Of a stretch of DNA of 64,000 bases, positions 16,837-25,721 are shown one piece after another (position 1 is the first letter of the stretch; every line of letters begins with the position of its first letter). The notes beneath the pieces are model-generated. The model had not been told where the DNA came from. It worked only from the letters and a program-made list of their open reading frames with translations, and did no database searches. A program made the translations under genes and the position numbers. This stretch comes from Ruminiclostridium herbifermentans (GTDB lineage: Bacteria > Bacillota > Clostridia > Acetivibrionales > DSM-1351). The DNA lies in the NCBI RefSeq assembly GCF_005473905.2, contig NZ_CP061336.1, positions 4,270,501-4,334,500 of the forward strand, read 5' to 3'.

Positions 16837-17845
16837 ATTTTGTATACTCCTTCATGTCTATGAATTTATTTTCACATAGGCTGTAGCCTCCCTTTAGTTT
16901 ATGCTTTATAACCCAAAATGCTGGAATCCATATTCTTTGTTTCATTGCAGGTGCTGCACTGCCTATCATCCAACAATTCTTTTTACATGACTTTACTTTT
17001 TTTCTAACCTCGTCAGCCTTTTTGGAATTCCATATTTCGTCCCAACTTTTCTCATTTAAATTTCCCATAGACATTTTAGTAGTACTGCCATTGCAAGGCA
17101 AAACATGTCCAAATGGATCAACAAAAAAACCATTGCTGCCCATTTCACATGGCAAGTAGCGTTTATTGCCGTATAAATAGTTAATTAATCCATGATTGAA
17201 ATATGCTCTGAACCATTTCTTTGGAGATTTAGACTTGAGAAGCTGATTTATCAATTCTTCAAATGCCCTTGAGACTTTAAGCTTATCATTAATTTTATTA
17301 TTTGTTTTTCTGAAATAGAAGGAATTATGCAGTGTAGCAGTGGCAAATTCCATATTTAATTCATCAGCCAGTTTGTAAAGAGGAATTAAATCATCAGCAT
17401 TCATTTCTTGAACGGTACAGCCGAAACCCACATCCTTATGGCCGGCTGCTACCAGCTTTCTCAATGTAGTGTAGCCTCTATTGAAGCCATCAGGAATTCC
17501 TCTTATTTTATCATTTGCCTCCTGCAGCCCCTCAATGCTAATCCTTATACCAACCTGCGGAAATTCTTCGCACAAAGCTAATATCCTATCTGTGAAGTAA
17601 CCGTTCGTAGAGATTACAATTCGGTTTGTCTTTTTGTAAAGTTCTCTGACAATCTCGTTTATATCTTTACGGATAAAAGGCTCACCACCAGTTATATTAG
17701 TGAATGCCATCTTAGGAAGCTTTTTTATTAAGTCCAAAGACATCTCTTCATCGGGCTTGCTGGGATCTCTAAAACAATCACACATATTACATCTAGCATT
17801 ACAACGGTATGTAATAATAATAGAGCCATATAATGTTCTTCTCAT
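16796..17845 (-). CDS. Radical SAM protein with short C-terminal cysteine region
   Basis: About 349 residues. The motif CNARCNMC (Cys15, Cys19, Cys22) starts only 15 residues from the N-terminus, followed by TNITGGEPFIRKDI. The C-terminal part has LPCEMGSNGFFVDPFGHVLPC and KSCKKNCWM, a SPASM/twitch-like auxiliary-cluster region shorter than in the other enzyme. It belongs to a different subfamily from the protein at 12485-13627. It is the first gene of the coupled trio with a glycosyltransferase and a nucleotidyltransferase. Substrate unknown; it may act on the same peptides or on a sugar precursor. Confidence 0.85.
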   Translation of the reverse strand: MRRTLYGSIIITYRCNARCNMCDCFRDPSKPDEEMSLDLIKKLPKMAFTNITGGEPFIRKDINEIVRELYKKTNRIVISTNGYFTDRILALCEEFPQVGIRISIEGLQEANDKIRGIPDGFNRGYTTLRKLVAAGHKDVGFGCTVQEMNADDLIPLYKLADELNMEFATATLHNSFYFRKTNNKINDKLKVSRAFEELINQLLKSKSPKKWFRAYFNHGLINYLYGNKRYLPCEMGSNGFFVDPFGHVLPCNGSTTKMSMGNLNEKSWDEIWNSKKADEVRKKVKSCKKNCWMIGSAAPAMKQRIWIPAFWVIKHKLKGGYSLCENKFIDMKEYTKYENSDDRAERYSV

Positions 17846-17922
17846 GTTGATTCTCCCTTTCTATTTATCATTTGTTTTGTTCTAGGTTAAGCATTTGTTC
17901 TGCTATCTCCTAATTATTTATT

Positions 17923-20091
17923 TTATTTGCTAGAGTCTAATTTAATTGGTTTGTACATGAGTCTCGCGCCATCATGCCAATAAGTATGATCAATATCAAA
18001 CCATGCTCTCAGCATAAATAAACCTGCTCTATCGGCTATACCTGTTCCTAAATCCCATGCACCCTTCCACCTGATATCTCTTGGTTTTGATGAATTTATA
18101 CAATACCAGGAGTCTGCAAAGCTGTTGTCTTTGTTAGCTCCGTTTGAAATTTCAACTGGAAATGCTATTGACGGATATCTTTCATCATATCCAAGATTTT
18201 TTATCATTTGGTTAACATAACTTTCTCTATTCTCATTTTCCATTTGCTCAGGCACAGTATAGTTTAAAGGCAAATAATCCTCTGAACCTGCACTCACATA
18301 CTTTGTCATATCGTAACAAACATATGGAACAAAACTTTTCACAAACACTCCATCTATTATGTTCCAAATATTCCCCCATGGGTTTTCAACGAACCTATAT
18401 CTCACACTTGTATGGCCATTTCCATTAAGAGCACCTAGTGCATAGCCGCTTGGTGACGCCATTGTATCACACATACCGCTTGCCATTGGTGTATTGTAAA
18501 TATATGTAGTTGAAGCATTGACATCATAAGGCTCACCCGAAAAGTAAATTGCTATATTTTTATCATCATAGCTTTCAATAGCTGTTATTGTTCTATGATC
18601 CATATAGTAATTACCCTTTTCTGAAATTGAGCAGGACTGACCAACCTTAAAGCTAGCATTTTTAGCTAATATAATCCTATTGCTGTTCTTTTCAGAAATT
18701 GCAGCATACTTAATAAAGGGATACTGCATTTTTTGTAATCCCATACCTATTGTTTTGCTGCTGTTTTTATTAGCAAACTCAACAAGATATAAATGCTGCA
18801 GTGCAAATATGCATCTTATATCAAGCACTCCATATCTCATGCTTCCGTTATTTCTTGCATAGTCACGGTAGGTGGTTAGATTTAAATTGGTTGTAGGATA
18901 TTTTCCTGACCAACTCACCAGCTTGTTATCCTCTGTCACAAAACCATCATATGCTGCAATATATATCTTGTCTAAAACTTGATCTCCCTCTAGAAATGCC
19001 GGCTCCACTTCAAAGCCTTCCTTCTGAGTTTTTGAAATATACAAATATTCATGGGTCGCATCTTGATATCTTTTTACGTACCATTTTGGCAGTTCAACAA
19101 ATACATTTCCATTGGAGCCATCATATGCAAATCCCTTTTCACCCTGATATGTAATTTTTTCTTTAGAATCAATATTACACAGCTTTATTTCAGACCATGG
19201 ATAAATATAATCAAAGTCATTGGCAACTGGCAGATTGCCTTCCACTGCTGCTGCGGTAAGCCCTACAGAAGCTCCCAATCGCTCACATTTCTCATTTAAC
19301 TCTGTAAGACTCCACCTAACACCATATACGCCATCCTCTTTAGTCGCTACTTTCTTGGGGTAATAAATTTTTACATTTCCAATATCATCACCCGATACTG
19401 TAAAAGTGGTTAATCCATTATAACTCTTTAGTGTTCCAATACTTTTATAGTTCTTTTTAGTGTCTAATATATACCAATTTAGGCTAGAGTCCTGAGCTAA
19501 TCCTATGGCATCCTTTATTACAGGAATACTTATTTTACTTTCTGTATACTTTTCATAGGATGTAGCAATATCTCCATATTCAATTTGAACATTACCGCTT
19601 GCTTCAACCCCAAAGAAAACTCTTGCCCATGCTACTCCATATGGAATTTTTACTGTTGGTGAATTTTTAATGCTGTAATTCTTACTATCAGCGCTTTTAA
19701 ACTGCCATACATTTCTATTAACGCCACTTCCGCTAATTGTAAGTGTCTGACCAGGATATACCCGTATCCACTTAGTAGTTTTATATTTTTTACTGTTTGT
19801 ACTTTTAAGTTCTTCTTTAGTATCACTTCGAATATAGCCATTTTGATAGCTGCCGTTATATATGTTTTTGCCACAGGACGTTATTGTAACAGGCTTTTTG
19901 TTATTTCTTATTTCAAGCCTGCAATTCCCGCTCTTAGAAATATTTGTTTGAAACACTCTGCAATTATTGTTCAATGTTACGCAAGCGGAATTTTCAATAA
20001 GTAATTCCTCTTTAGCAATTATGCTAGAACCCGAACATAAATTGCACAAAATAAAAACTGTAAGACATATGCATATTATTTTTCTTCTCAT
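17923..20091 (-). CDS. Large secreted protein of unknown function
   Basis: A 722-residue protein with a signal peptide (MRRKIICICLTVFILCNLCSG, cleavage near residue 20-30). No catalytic family is recognised. The first third is beta-rich with a possible carbohydrate-binding or jelly-roll module (GQTLTISGSG, ARVFFGVEASGNVQIEYG). The middle and C-terminal parts (GVRWSLTELNEKCERLGA, DYIYPWSEIKLCNI, MRYGVLDIRCIFALQHLYLVEFA) resemble modules I associate with clostridial phage-tail-like or cell-surface proteins, but I hold this loosely. The ATG at 20091 follows GGAGGTCAAC. Its start region is duplicated about 250 bases upstream, inside a repeat-rich gap. It sits between the sugar gene at 20842 and the radical SAM gene. 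Confidence 0.7.
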   Translation of the reverse strand: MRRKIICICLTVFILCNLCSGSSIIAKEELLIENSACVTLNNNCRVFQTNISKSGNCRLEIRNNKKPVTITSCGKNIYNGSYQNGYIRSDTKEELKSTNSKKYKTTKWIRVYPGQTLTISGSGVNRNVWQFKSADSKNYSIKNSPTVKIPYGVAWARVFFGVEASGNVQIEYGDIATSYEKYTESKISIPVIKDAIGLAQDSSLNWYILDTKKNYKSIGTLKSYNGLTTFTVSGDDIGNVKIYYPKKVATKEDGVYGVRWSLTELNEKCERLGASVGLTAAAVEGNLPVANDFDYIYPWSEIKLCNIDSKEKITYQGEKGFAYDGSNGNVFVELPKWYVKRYQDATHEYLYISKTQKEGFEVEPAFLEGDQVLDKIYIAAYDGFVTEDNKLVSWSGKYPTTNLNLTTYRDYARNNGSMRYGVLDIRCIFALQHLYLVEFANKNSSKTIGMGLQKMQYPFIKYAAISEKNSNRIILAKNASFKVGQSCSISEKGNYYMDHRTITAIESYDDKNIAIYFSGEPYDVNASTTYIYNTPMASGMCDTMASPSGYALGALNGNGHTSVRYRFVENPWGNIWNIIDGVFVKSFVPYVCYDMTKYVSAGSEDYLPLNYTVPEQMENENRESYVNQMIKNLGYDERYPSIAFPVEISNGANKDNSFADSWYCINSSKPRDIRWKGAWDLGTGIADRAGLFMLRAWFDIDHTYWHDGARLMYKPIKLDSSK

Positions 20092-20149
20092 GTTGACCTC
20101 CATTCTAAACATATTATCAACAGCCACTTTCACTCTTTGTGGCTGAACG

Positions 20150-20191
20150 ATGCGAAGTGCATCATGTATGCACTATATGCTAGCTTCGCAT
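20150..20191. repeat. Two-hairpin repeat, TGCGAAG type, copy at 20.15 kb
   Basis: Hairpin arms ATGCGAAG and CTTCGCAT enclose a loop with CATGTATGCAC. A separate small hairpin AGCCAC/GTGGCT (20122-20144) precedes it in place of the CTGCTTGCAG hairpin found in other copies. It lies ~60 bases upstream of the secreted-protein start. Confidence 0.75.
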
Positions 20192-20275
20192 TAGCCTCCC
20201 CTTCCGCTAGTACCACCAGCTATGCACAATATTATTTGAAAAGTGTATAGTAATTACTTGATTACTCAATACCAC

Positions 20276-20341
20276 AAAAAGCTGCTTGCAGCTTTTTCTA
20301 TGCGAAGAGCACCATGTATGCACTAAATGCTGGCTTCGCAT
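20276..20341. repeat. Two-hairpin repeat, TGCGAAG type, copy at 20.3 kb
   Basis: Hairpin A is perfect (AAAAAGCTGC, loop TT, GCAGCTTTTT; 20276-20297). Hairpin B has arms ATGCGAAG (20300-20307) and CTTCGCAT (20334-20341), with GCACCATGTATGCAC in the loop. Directly after it comes a ~60-bp duplicate of the ribosome-site/start region of the downstream secreted-protein gene (CTCATGTTGACCTCCATT at 20347-20364 and 20087-20104). Confidence 0.85.
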
Positions 20342-20443
20342 TTTTCTCATGTTGACCTCCATTTTAAACATATTATCAAAAGCCATTTTTAGTCGTTCTG
20401 GCTGAAAATACACAAAGTTCTTTCAACATATTGCTACATTCAC

Positions 20444-20510
20444 AAAAAACTGCTTGCAGTTTTTTGCGATGCGAAGAGCACCATGTATGCACAAATGCTA
20501 ACTTCGCATT
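20444..20510. repeat. Two-hairpin repeat, TGCGAAG type, copy at 20.45 kb
   Basis: Hairpin A reads AAAAAACTGC, loop TT, GCAGTTTTTT. Compared with the 20.28-kb copy, both arms have changed together (G-C to A-T), so pairing is preserved. Hairpin B arms are GATGCGAAG and CTTCGCATT, with the conserved CACCATGTATGCAC loop. Confidence 0.85.
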
Positions 20511-20558
20511 TTTAAGCTGCAAAACAACACTAGCTTGTTACCGATATCTTAATGCAAG

Positions 20559-20799
20559 AATAGTACGCGAGTGTAGTATATATCTAGTTGCGACGCTCGG
20601 TTAGATATTGATGCTAGAAATAGTAGGTGAAGAGCAAGTAGTGTAGTCGACACTGCTACAGGATGTAGCTGTGAGTATTACATCGAGACAGGATGCCTTT
20701 GTGTAATACGGTCGGCGGAAGTGCTTGTTCTTCACCGTAATTATTTCAGCATCAATTTCGTGAGCAAGCAATAGATATATACTGCACGGGAGTACTATT
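20559..20799. repeat. ~240-bp long palindromic element, copy 2 (inverted relative to copy 1)
   Basis: It runs from AATAGTAC to GTACTATT and is the reverse complement of 13657-13896 with scattered differences. Ends, inner arms and the GTATTACA/TGTAATAC core are all kept. The pair brackets the secreted protein, radical SAM, glycosyltransferase, nucleotidyltransferase and PqqD-like genes (~6.7 kb). The whole gap 20092-20841 (about 750 bases) holds only repeats and no gene. Confidence 0.85.
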
Positions 20800-20841
20800 C
20801 AAGCAGTTTATTTGAAGGTGTGATACTTATTTTCGCAATTC

Positions 20842-22083
20842 TTAGAGTAGAATTCTGCTTAATTTTTCATAATGCAATTCACTATTATAATATTTTTCAG
20901 CCTTGCTCCTTGCATTTCTGCCATATTCCTGTATTAATTGATTATTTGAATTAAGCAAATCAATTTTTTGAGCCAAGTCTAACTCATTTTTTGGTTCGAA
21001 TAACAACCCATTCACCCCATCCTCTACTACCTCCGGCAAACTGCCAAAGTTTGATGCAATAGCAGGCTTTCCATGGGCGAATGCTTCCAGCAAAACATTT
21101 GGCATATTATCGTACCAAATTGACGGAACTACAATGAATTTTGCATTGTTTATCAGAGTTTCCAGTTCTTCTCCTGTCTTGAAGCCTAACAGCTTAACAT
21201 TATGTAAATTATTTGTTACTATTATTTTTTTAATATTTTCTAACTCACCATCACTGGCTTGGCCTGCCACCTTTAAAACCAGTGTTCTGTCATCAACATA
21301 TTTCATTGCTTTTATAGCATACTCAACACCCTTTTCTTTATTTAGCCGTCCCAGATATAAAATGTAGTTATCATGGGTGTATTTAGCTTCAATTTTTGAA
21401 GAATCTATAAAAGTTGGAATATGAATTACCTTTTTTTCATCAAAGCCAAATTCAATTAGTTTTGATCGTAAAAATGAAGAAGGAGTTACAAAATAGTCAA
21501 CTAAATCATATATTTTGATTAGCCTGTGAAATTTCATAGACATAACTCTAATTAGCGAAGCAGCCTTTGAATTCTGAACACAATTGTGTTGTACCGCACT
21601 AATTAAGGAGCCTTTCAGACAATTCTCACATATATCACCATTTCGTAAAAAATCAAATCTAGGACACATTAAAAAGAAGTCTGAAAGCCTGACCACCACT
21701 TTTTTTCCTGAATTTTTAGCTGCTCTTATTACGCTTGGTGACAATTTGTTAACATGGTGCAGAATATATACAGTATCGGGCTTCTCCATGTCAATCTCAT
21801 ATTCTAATGCTCTTTTAACCTCTGGGGAATAAAAGCTTCTGCTGAGCATTGTTAAAACTGTTTGAGGAGTCTTTTTATACTCATTAAAATAGACTACATT
21901 TTCTCCGCCTATAGGCTTGACAAAATACTTCTTATATTCTGTTTCAACATTTTTATTATTCTTAACAGAAAAAGGAATGACCTTGTGGCCTTTTTGTTCA
22001 AATACATTTTTAATGTTAAACATGTATTTTTCTGGCCCGCCCGAAACAAAATACCTATAATTTACCAACAATATTTTACTCAT
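20842..22083 (-). CDS. Glycosyltransferase family 4
   Basis: About 413 residues with GT-B layout: MSKILLVNYRYFVSGGPEKYMFNI at the start, a short cysteine-containing stretch (CPRFDFLRNGDICENC, around residue 145), then YILYLGRLNKEKGVEYAIKA and donor-binding PSIWYDNMPNVLLEAFAHG. The C-x-x-C segment is common in this GT4 subgroup. The ATG at 22083 is preceded by GGGTG; a GTG at 22092 is an alternative start. It is the last polysaccharide gene before the repeat-filled gap at 20.1-20.8 kb. Confidence 0.87.
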   Translation of the reverse strand: MSKILLVNYRYFVSGGPEKYMFNIKNVFEQKGHKVIPFSVKNNKNVETEYKKYFVKPIGGENVVYFNEYKKTPQTVLTMLSRSFYSPEVKRALEYEIDMEKPDTVYILHHVNKLSPSVIRAAKNSGKKVVVRLSDFFLMCPRFDFLRNGDICENCLKGSLISAVQHNCVQNSKAASLIRVMSMKFHRLIKIYDLVDYFVTPSSFLRSKLIEFGFDEKKVIHIPTFIDSSKIEAKYTHDNYILYLGRLNKEKGVEYAIKAMKYVDDRTLVLKVAGQASDGELENIKKIIVTNNLHNVKLLGFKTGEELETLINNAKFIVVPSIWYDNMPNVLLEAFAHGKPAIASNFGSLPEVVEDGVNGLLFEPKNELDLAQKIDLLNSNNQLIQEYGRNARSKAEKYYNSELHYEKLSRILL

Positions 22084-22157
22084 ATAAAACACCCAGCATT
22101 TCTCAAAAGATAATAATCACAGAAATGTCGTGGGCTCAGTACCCCCCTTTTATATCT

Positions 22158-23345
22158 TTAATTTTTTTCAACTTTAGTCTCCAATTCTATAAGGCTTTTA
22201 TTGGACAAATTTCTTAATTCCTTAACAAACTCATTAAAATATTTCTTTTCACTTGAAACAAACTCTTCCATCTTAGAGGTGTCATTAGAATTAATATTGT
22301 GTTCAATTTGCTCAAAAACTTTATCCCATTGGAAAGATGGATGCTTAAGATTAAAATAATTCTCCATCAAATCGGCTCTTTTGAGTAAATCCTTAATTTT
22401 ACTTTCATACAATACCGATACTTCTTCAACATCGATTGAAATAAAAGGAGTCTTATTAATAATCGAAAACACAGTACAGTGAAAAAAATTTGTTACACTT
22501 AGACTAATAAACCTAAACACATGGGCCCATTCAAAGGGGTCTAAGTCATATAAATATGCATTACAGTATTTTGTATTTGTATATAGAGATACTATTTGAT
22601 AGTCCTTGCTGTATTTTTCATATATATTTTTACAGACCCATTCATCGGTACACATTACTGCAATAATGGGCTTGGCCAAATCAAGCTTATATTTTTTGCT
22701 AAGCTTTTGACCAAGTTTAGCTTCAACACCTTTTGCATTCTCAATTTCAAAAAGGAAGGCTGGATCACAATTTCTTCTTATTAAAAGCTTTGCATCAATA
22801 TTTTTCAGCTGTTTTAGGGTGTTTTCATCCCTAACACCTATATATGCAAATTGGTTTAAGGAGTCTTTTATATACTTCTTCTGTTCATTACTCAATCTGT
22901 CAAAGCGAGTTCTATTTGCTGATGCAGCATAGCTTACCTTGATGCACTTCAGCTTCTCGCTGAGCCAATATATATTTGGAAAACCCCTTAGCTTGTTAAT
23001 TTTCCATACCTCATCACTGCCAACAACTATTACATCATATTTGTCTCTTAGCTGCTGTTCTATTATATTAAGTCTGTTGGTAATTATTCTGTCTTTACTT
23101 ATAGGAAGGCTTTTATATAATAATCTCTTGAACTTAAAATATCTGCATACATTCTTATAAGTCTGTGAAATATTATAGGAAAAGCAACTCAAGAGACTAT
23201 ATAGTTCTACATTCGTCATATTGTAATCTATTATTTCCACATCAAAATCAGTACTGCTTTTTAGGGCATTTGCCAAGCTATAGCTTTGCAGAAAAGACCC
23301 ATAGTTTATACTTCTGTGAAATGTTAGTATACCTACTTTAGTCAT
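22158..23345 (-). CDS. Polysaccharide pyruvyl transferase family protein
   Basis: A 395-residue protein (PF04230) starting MTKVGILTFHRSINYGSFLQSYSLANAL, followed by DVIVVGSDEVWKINKL and YIGVRDENTLKQL, the usual boxes. It has the family's normal length. It would place a pyruvate ketal on a sugar of the polymer, adding negative charge. An AAGGTGG site supports the ATG. The gene lies between the flippase (20 bases upstream) and a glycosyltransferase. A second member begins at the window's left edge. Confidence 0.87.
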   Translation of the reverse strand: MTKVGILTFHRSINYGSFLQSYSLANALKSSTDFDVEIIDYNMTNVELYSLLSCFSYNISQTYKNVCRYFKFKRLLYKSLPISKDRIITNRLNIIEQQLRDKYDVIVVGSDEVWKINKLRGFPNIYWLSEKLKCIKVSYAASANRTRFDRLSNEQKKYIKDSLNQFAYIGVRDENTLKQLKNIDAKLLIRRNCDPAFLFEIENAKGVEAKLGQKLSKKYKLDLAKPIIAVMCTDEWVCKNIYEKYSKDYQIVSLYTNTKYCNAYLYDLDPFEWAHVFRFISLSVTNFFHCTVFSIINKTPFISIDVEEVSVLYESKIKDLLKRADLMENYFNLKHPSFQWDKVFEQIEHNINSNDTSKMEEFVSSEKKYFNEFVKELRNLSNKSLIELETKVEKN

Positions 23346-23364
23346 AATGTGTATACCACCTTAT

Positions 23365-24660
23365 CTAATAGTTATATTCTTGCTGATTCTTTCTAAATTT
23401 GGTCAAGGTTTTTTGTTTCACATATCTTAAATCCTGTATAGAAGGTAGAATTGTGTCTATTAAATTCAAATTATACTTCTTGCAGAAAATGCCCATAAAC
23501 AGTAAGCCACATGTATTGTATGAAATAACAGACGAAGCTGCTGAGCCTAGTATTCCGAAATGGGGAACTAAAATAAAGTTGAAAATTACATTTGTTATGG
23601 TTGATGCAGATAGCACTGCTAAACTAATTTTTTGTCTGCCTGTTGCAATAAACAATGGATAAACCATCTTAAACAGAACCATTCCTAATATTCCAGAAAA
23701 CAATACAATTGTAACTGAATATGCCTCCACAAACTCTTTACCGAATAATATTAACAGCATTGGTTTTCCAAACAGAGCAATTCCAATAAACATTAATACA
23801 GTCAAGACAACATTTATTTTTATGCACATGCAAATATCCTCTATATCATCATTTCTGGCATTCTTTGAAAACAGAACCTCCTTAAATGCATCGGATATTA
23901 GCCACCCCTGTTCAGCCAGCACCGCCCCTACGCTATACAATCCAATCTGCTTATAGTCAGTAAATAGTTTTAAAATCAATATATCAACTTTATAATTTAA
24001 TGTAATCATTAAAAGTGAAAGCATTGAAAAAAAGCCAACACCTATTGATTGTCCAAGTAGCTTTAGGTCAATTAATCTCAGATTAATTTTTATGTTGAAT
24101 AGAATGAGAACAAAGATAACTTGCAGTGCTGATTTTAAATAAATTAAGCTTAAAATCATATAAATATTTTGCCAGCCTGTGCAGAAGACAATAAATAAGC
24201 CCAAAGAATAAACTAGTTCTATATAGATATTTATTCTGTTTCTTAAATTTATATCTTCCACCATTACAATGAAATTAACCTGTTTATTTATAACCATAAA
24301 AGGAATTAGAGTAAATATGATAATAAGCTGCTGCTTCTCCTTAAACAAAATACAAAGCACAAAGGATACTATTAGGTATACTATTAACTGAAAAAATACG
24401 TTATTTATATACTTAGTTTGTATTAGCGGAATATCCTTTCTTTTAAAAAAAGGATATGATTGGTATATTCCCAAATTCAAAAACATCATAACTAGATTTA
24501 CTATATTCAGTATATATGCGTATTCTCCTCTTAAAGTAGGTCCTAAGAGCCTATTTATAAATACCATATTCAGTACACCTAAGGCTGCTATTATAACTTT
24601 ACTTGAAACAGAGTAAAAATACTGATTCTTCAATATATTTTTCAGCATATTTTTTAGCAT
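23365..24660 (-). CDS. Wzx-type flippase (polysaccharide biosynthesis transporter)
   Basis: A 431-residue integral membrane protein with 12-14 hydrophobic helices and the MATE/MOP-like N-terminus SSKVIIAALGVLNMVFINRLLGPTLRGEYAY (a core of PF01943/PF13440 proteins). These move the lipid-linked repeat unit across the membrane. The start ATG overlaps the end of the epimerase gene by seven bases, with a GGAG site inside that gene. It is flanked on both sides by sugar-modifying genes, as expected for a Wzx/Wzy locus. Confidence 0.88.
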   Translation of the reverse strand: MLKNMLKNILKNQYFYSVSSKVIIAALGVLNMVFINRLLGPTLRGEYAYILNIVNLVMMFLNLGIYQSYPFFKRKDIPLIQTKYINNVFFQLIVYLIVSFVLCILFKEKQQLIIIFTLIPFMVINKQVNFIVMVEDINLRNRINIYIELVYSLGLFIVFCTGWQNIYMILSLIYLKSALQVIFVLILFNIKINLRLIDLKLLGQSIGVGFFSMLSLLMITLNYKVDILILKLFTDYKQIGLYSVGAVLAEQGWLISDAFKEVLFSKNARNDDIEDICMCIKINVVLTVLMFIGIALFGKPMLLILFGKEFVEAYSVTIVLFSGILGMVLFKMVYPLFIATGRQKISLAVLSASTITNVIFNFILVPHFGILGSAASSVISYNTCGLLFMGIFCKKYNLNLIDTILPSIQDLRYVKQKTLTKFRKNQQEYNY

Positions 24661-25670
24661 ATTTTCTCATACTCCTTAAACCATTCAACAAAGCTTTGAA
24701 GCCCATCTTCTATAGATACCTTTGGTTTAAAGCCTATGTAATCCATTAAATCATCTACATCAGCATATGTAATAGGTACATCTCCTTGCTGCATAGGCAG
24801 ATATTCTCGTTGTGCCTCTTTATCCATGTATTTTTCCATAAGAGAAATCATATATTCCAGTTCAACAGGCCTATTATTCCCGATATTGAATAGTCTGTAA
24901 GGAGCATAGCTTGAAGCAGGGTCTGCAGTTTGCCTATTCCAACTGTCATTAGGCTTTGGAGGTTCCTTTTTGATAAGTCTGACAATCCCTTCAACTATAT
25001 CATCAATATATGTGAAATCCCTCTGCATCTTTCCATAATTGAATATCTTAATTGGTTTCCCGCTCTTTATAGCTTTGGCAAACAAAAAATATGCCATATC
25101 AGGTCTGCCATAAGGTCCGTATACTGTAAAAAAGCGAAGTCCTGTAACTGGCAGATTATAAAGACTTGAATATGCATGAGCCATCAGTTCATTTGACTTC
25201 TTAGTTGCTGCATATAGGCTCATTGGATGATCAACATTGTCATGAATGCTGAAAGGTACTTTCTCATTAGCCCCATATACAGAACTTGACGACGCATATA
25301 TTAAATGTGGAATTTCATAGTGCCTGCAGCATTCCAATATATTCAGAAAACCTACAATGTTAGAATCTATATATGCTCTTGGATTCTCAATGCTGTATCT
25401 TACCCCTGCTTGAGCCGCAAGATTTATAACACATTCAAACTGGTTGGCCTTAAAAACCTTTTCTATGGCACTATAGTCTTCTAAATTGCATATATTCATC
25501 GAATAATTGTAATTGGATTTTAGCAATTCTGTCCTATACCTCTTTAAATTAACAGAATAGTAGTCATTAAGATTGTCTATTCCCACAACTTTGTATCCTT
25601 CTGATAGCAGTCTTTTTGACAGATGCATTCCAATAAAACCTGAGCTTCCTGTAACAAGCACTTTTTTCAT
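24654..25670 (-). CDS. NAD-dependent sugar epimerase, UDP-glucuronate 4-epimerase type
   Basis: A 338-residue extended short-chain dehydrogenase. The Rossmann motif GSSGFIG lies at residues 8-14, IDNLNDYYSVNLKR follows, the catalytic YAATK at ~153, and RFFTVYGPYGRPDMA downstream. DYY-V-LK after the first strand and the GPYGRPDMA box are typical of UDP-glucuronate 4-epimerases, which make UDP-galacturonate. The UDP-glucose dehydrogenase at 29796 could supply UDP-glucuronate, so the pair would form a two-step path to a uronic acid for the polymer. Substrate choice is inference. Confidence 0.85.
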   Translation of the reverse strand: MKKVLVTGSSGFIGMHLSKRLLSEGYKVVGIDNLNDYYSVNLKRYRTELLKSNYNYSMNICNLEDYSAIEKVFKANQFECVINLAAQAGVRYSIENPRAYIDSNIVGFLNILECCRHYEIPHLIYASSSSVYGANEKVPFSIHDNVDHPMSLYAATKKSNELMAHAYSSLYNLPVTGLRFFTVYGPYGRPDMAYFLFAKAIKSGKPIKIFNYGKMQRDFTYIDDIVEGIVRLIKKEPPKPNDSWNRQTADPASSYAPYRLFNIGNNRPVELEYMISLMEKYMDKEAQREYLPMQQGDVPITYADVDDLMDYIGFKPKVSIEDGLQSFVEWFKEYEKIC

Positions 25671-25721
25671 ATAAATCCCCCATTTATGTTGTTTTAATTT
25701 AATCTATTAAGATTAATGGTT

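Noticed and set aside
8470-17845. A lasso-peptide cluster
   Set aside because: PqqD-like, HprK-like and nucleotidyltransferase genes and YxxP leaders fit, but there is no asparagine-synthetase-like cyclase or transglutaminase-like protease, and the precursors have cysteine pairs rather than a Gly1...Asp/Glu7-9 core that I can defend.
17923-20091. Prophage tail gene
   Set aside because: A few segments recall tail-like modules, but the protein has a signal peptide and there is no capsid, terminase, integrase or lysis gene nearby.
20207-20413. A 68-residue minus-strand reading frame beginning like the secreted-protein gene
   Set aside because: It comes from the duplicated start region plus a hairpin repeat; nothing beyond that is conserved.
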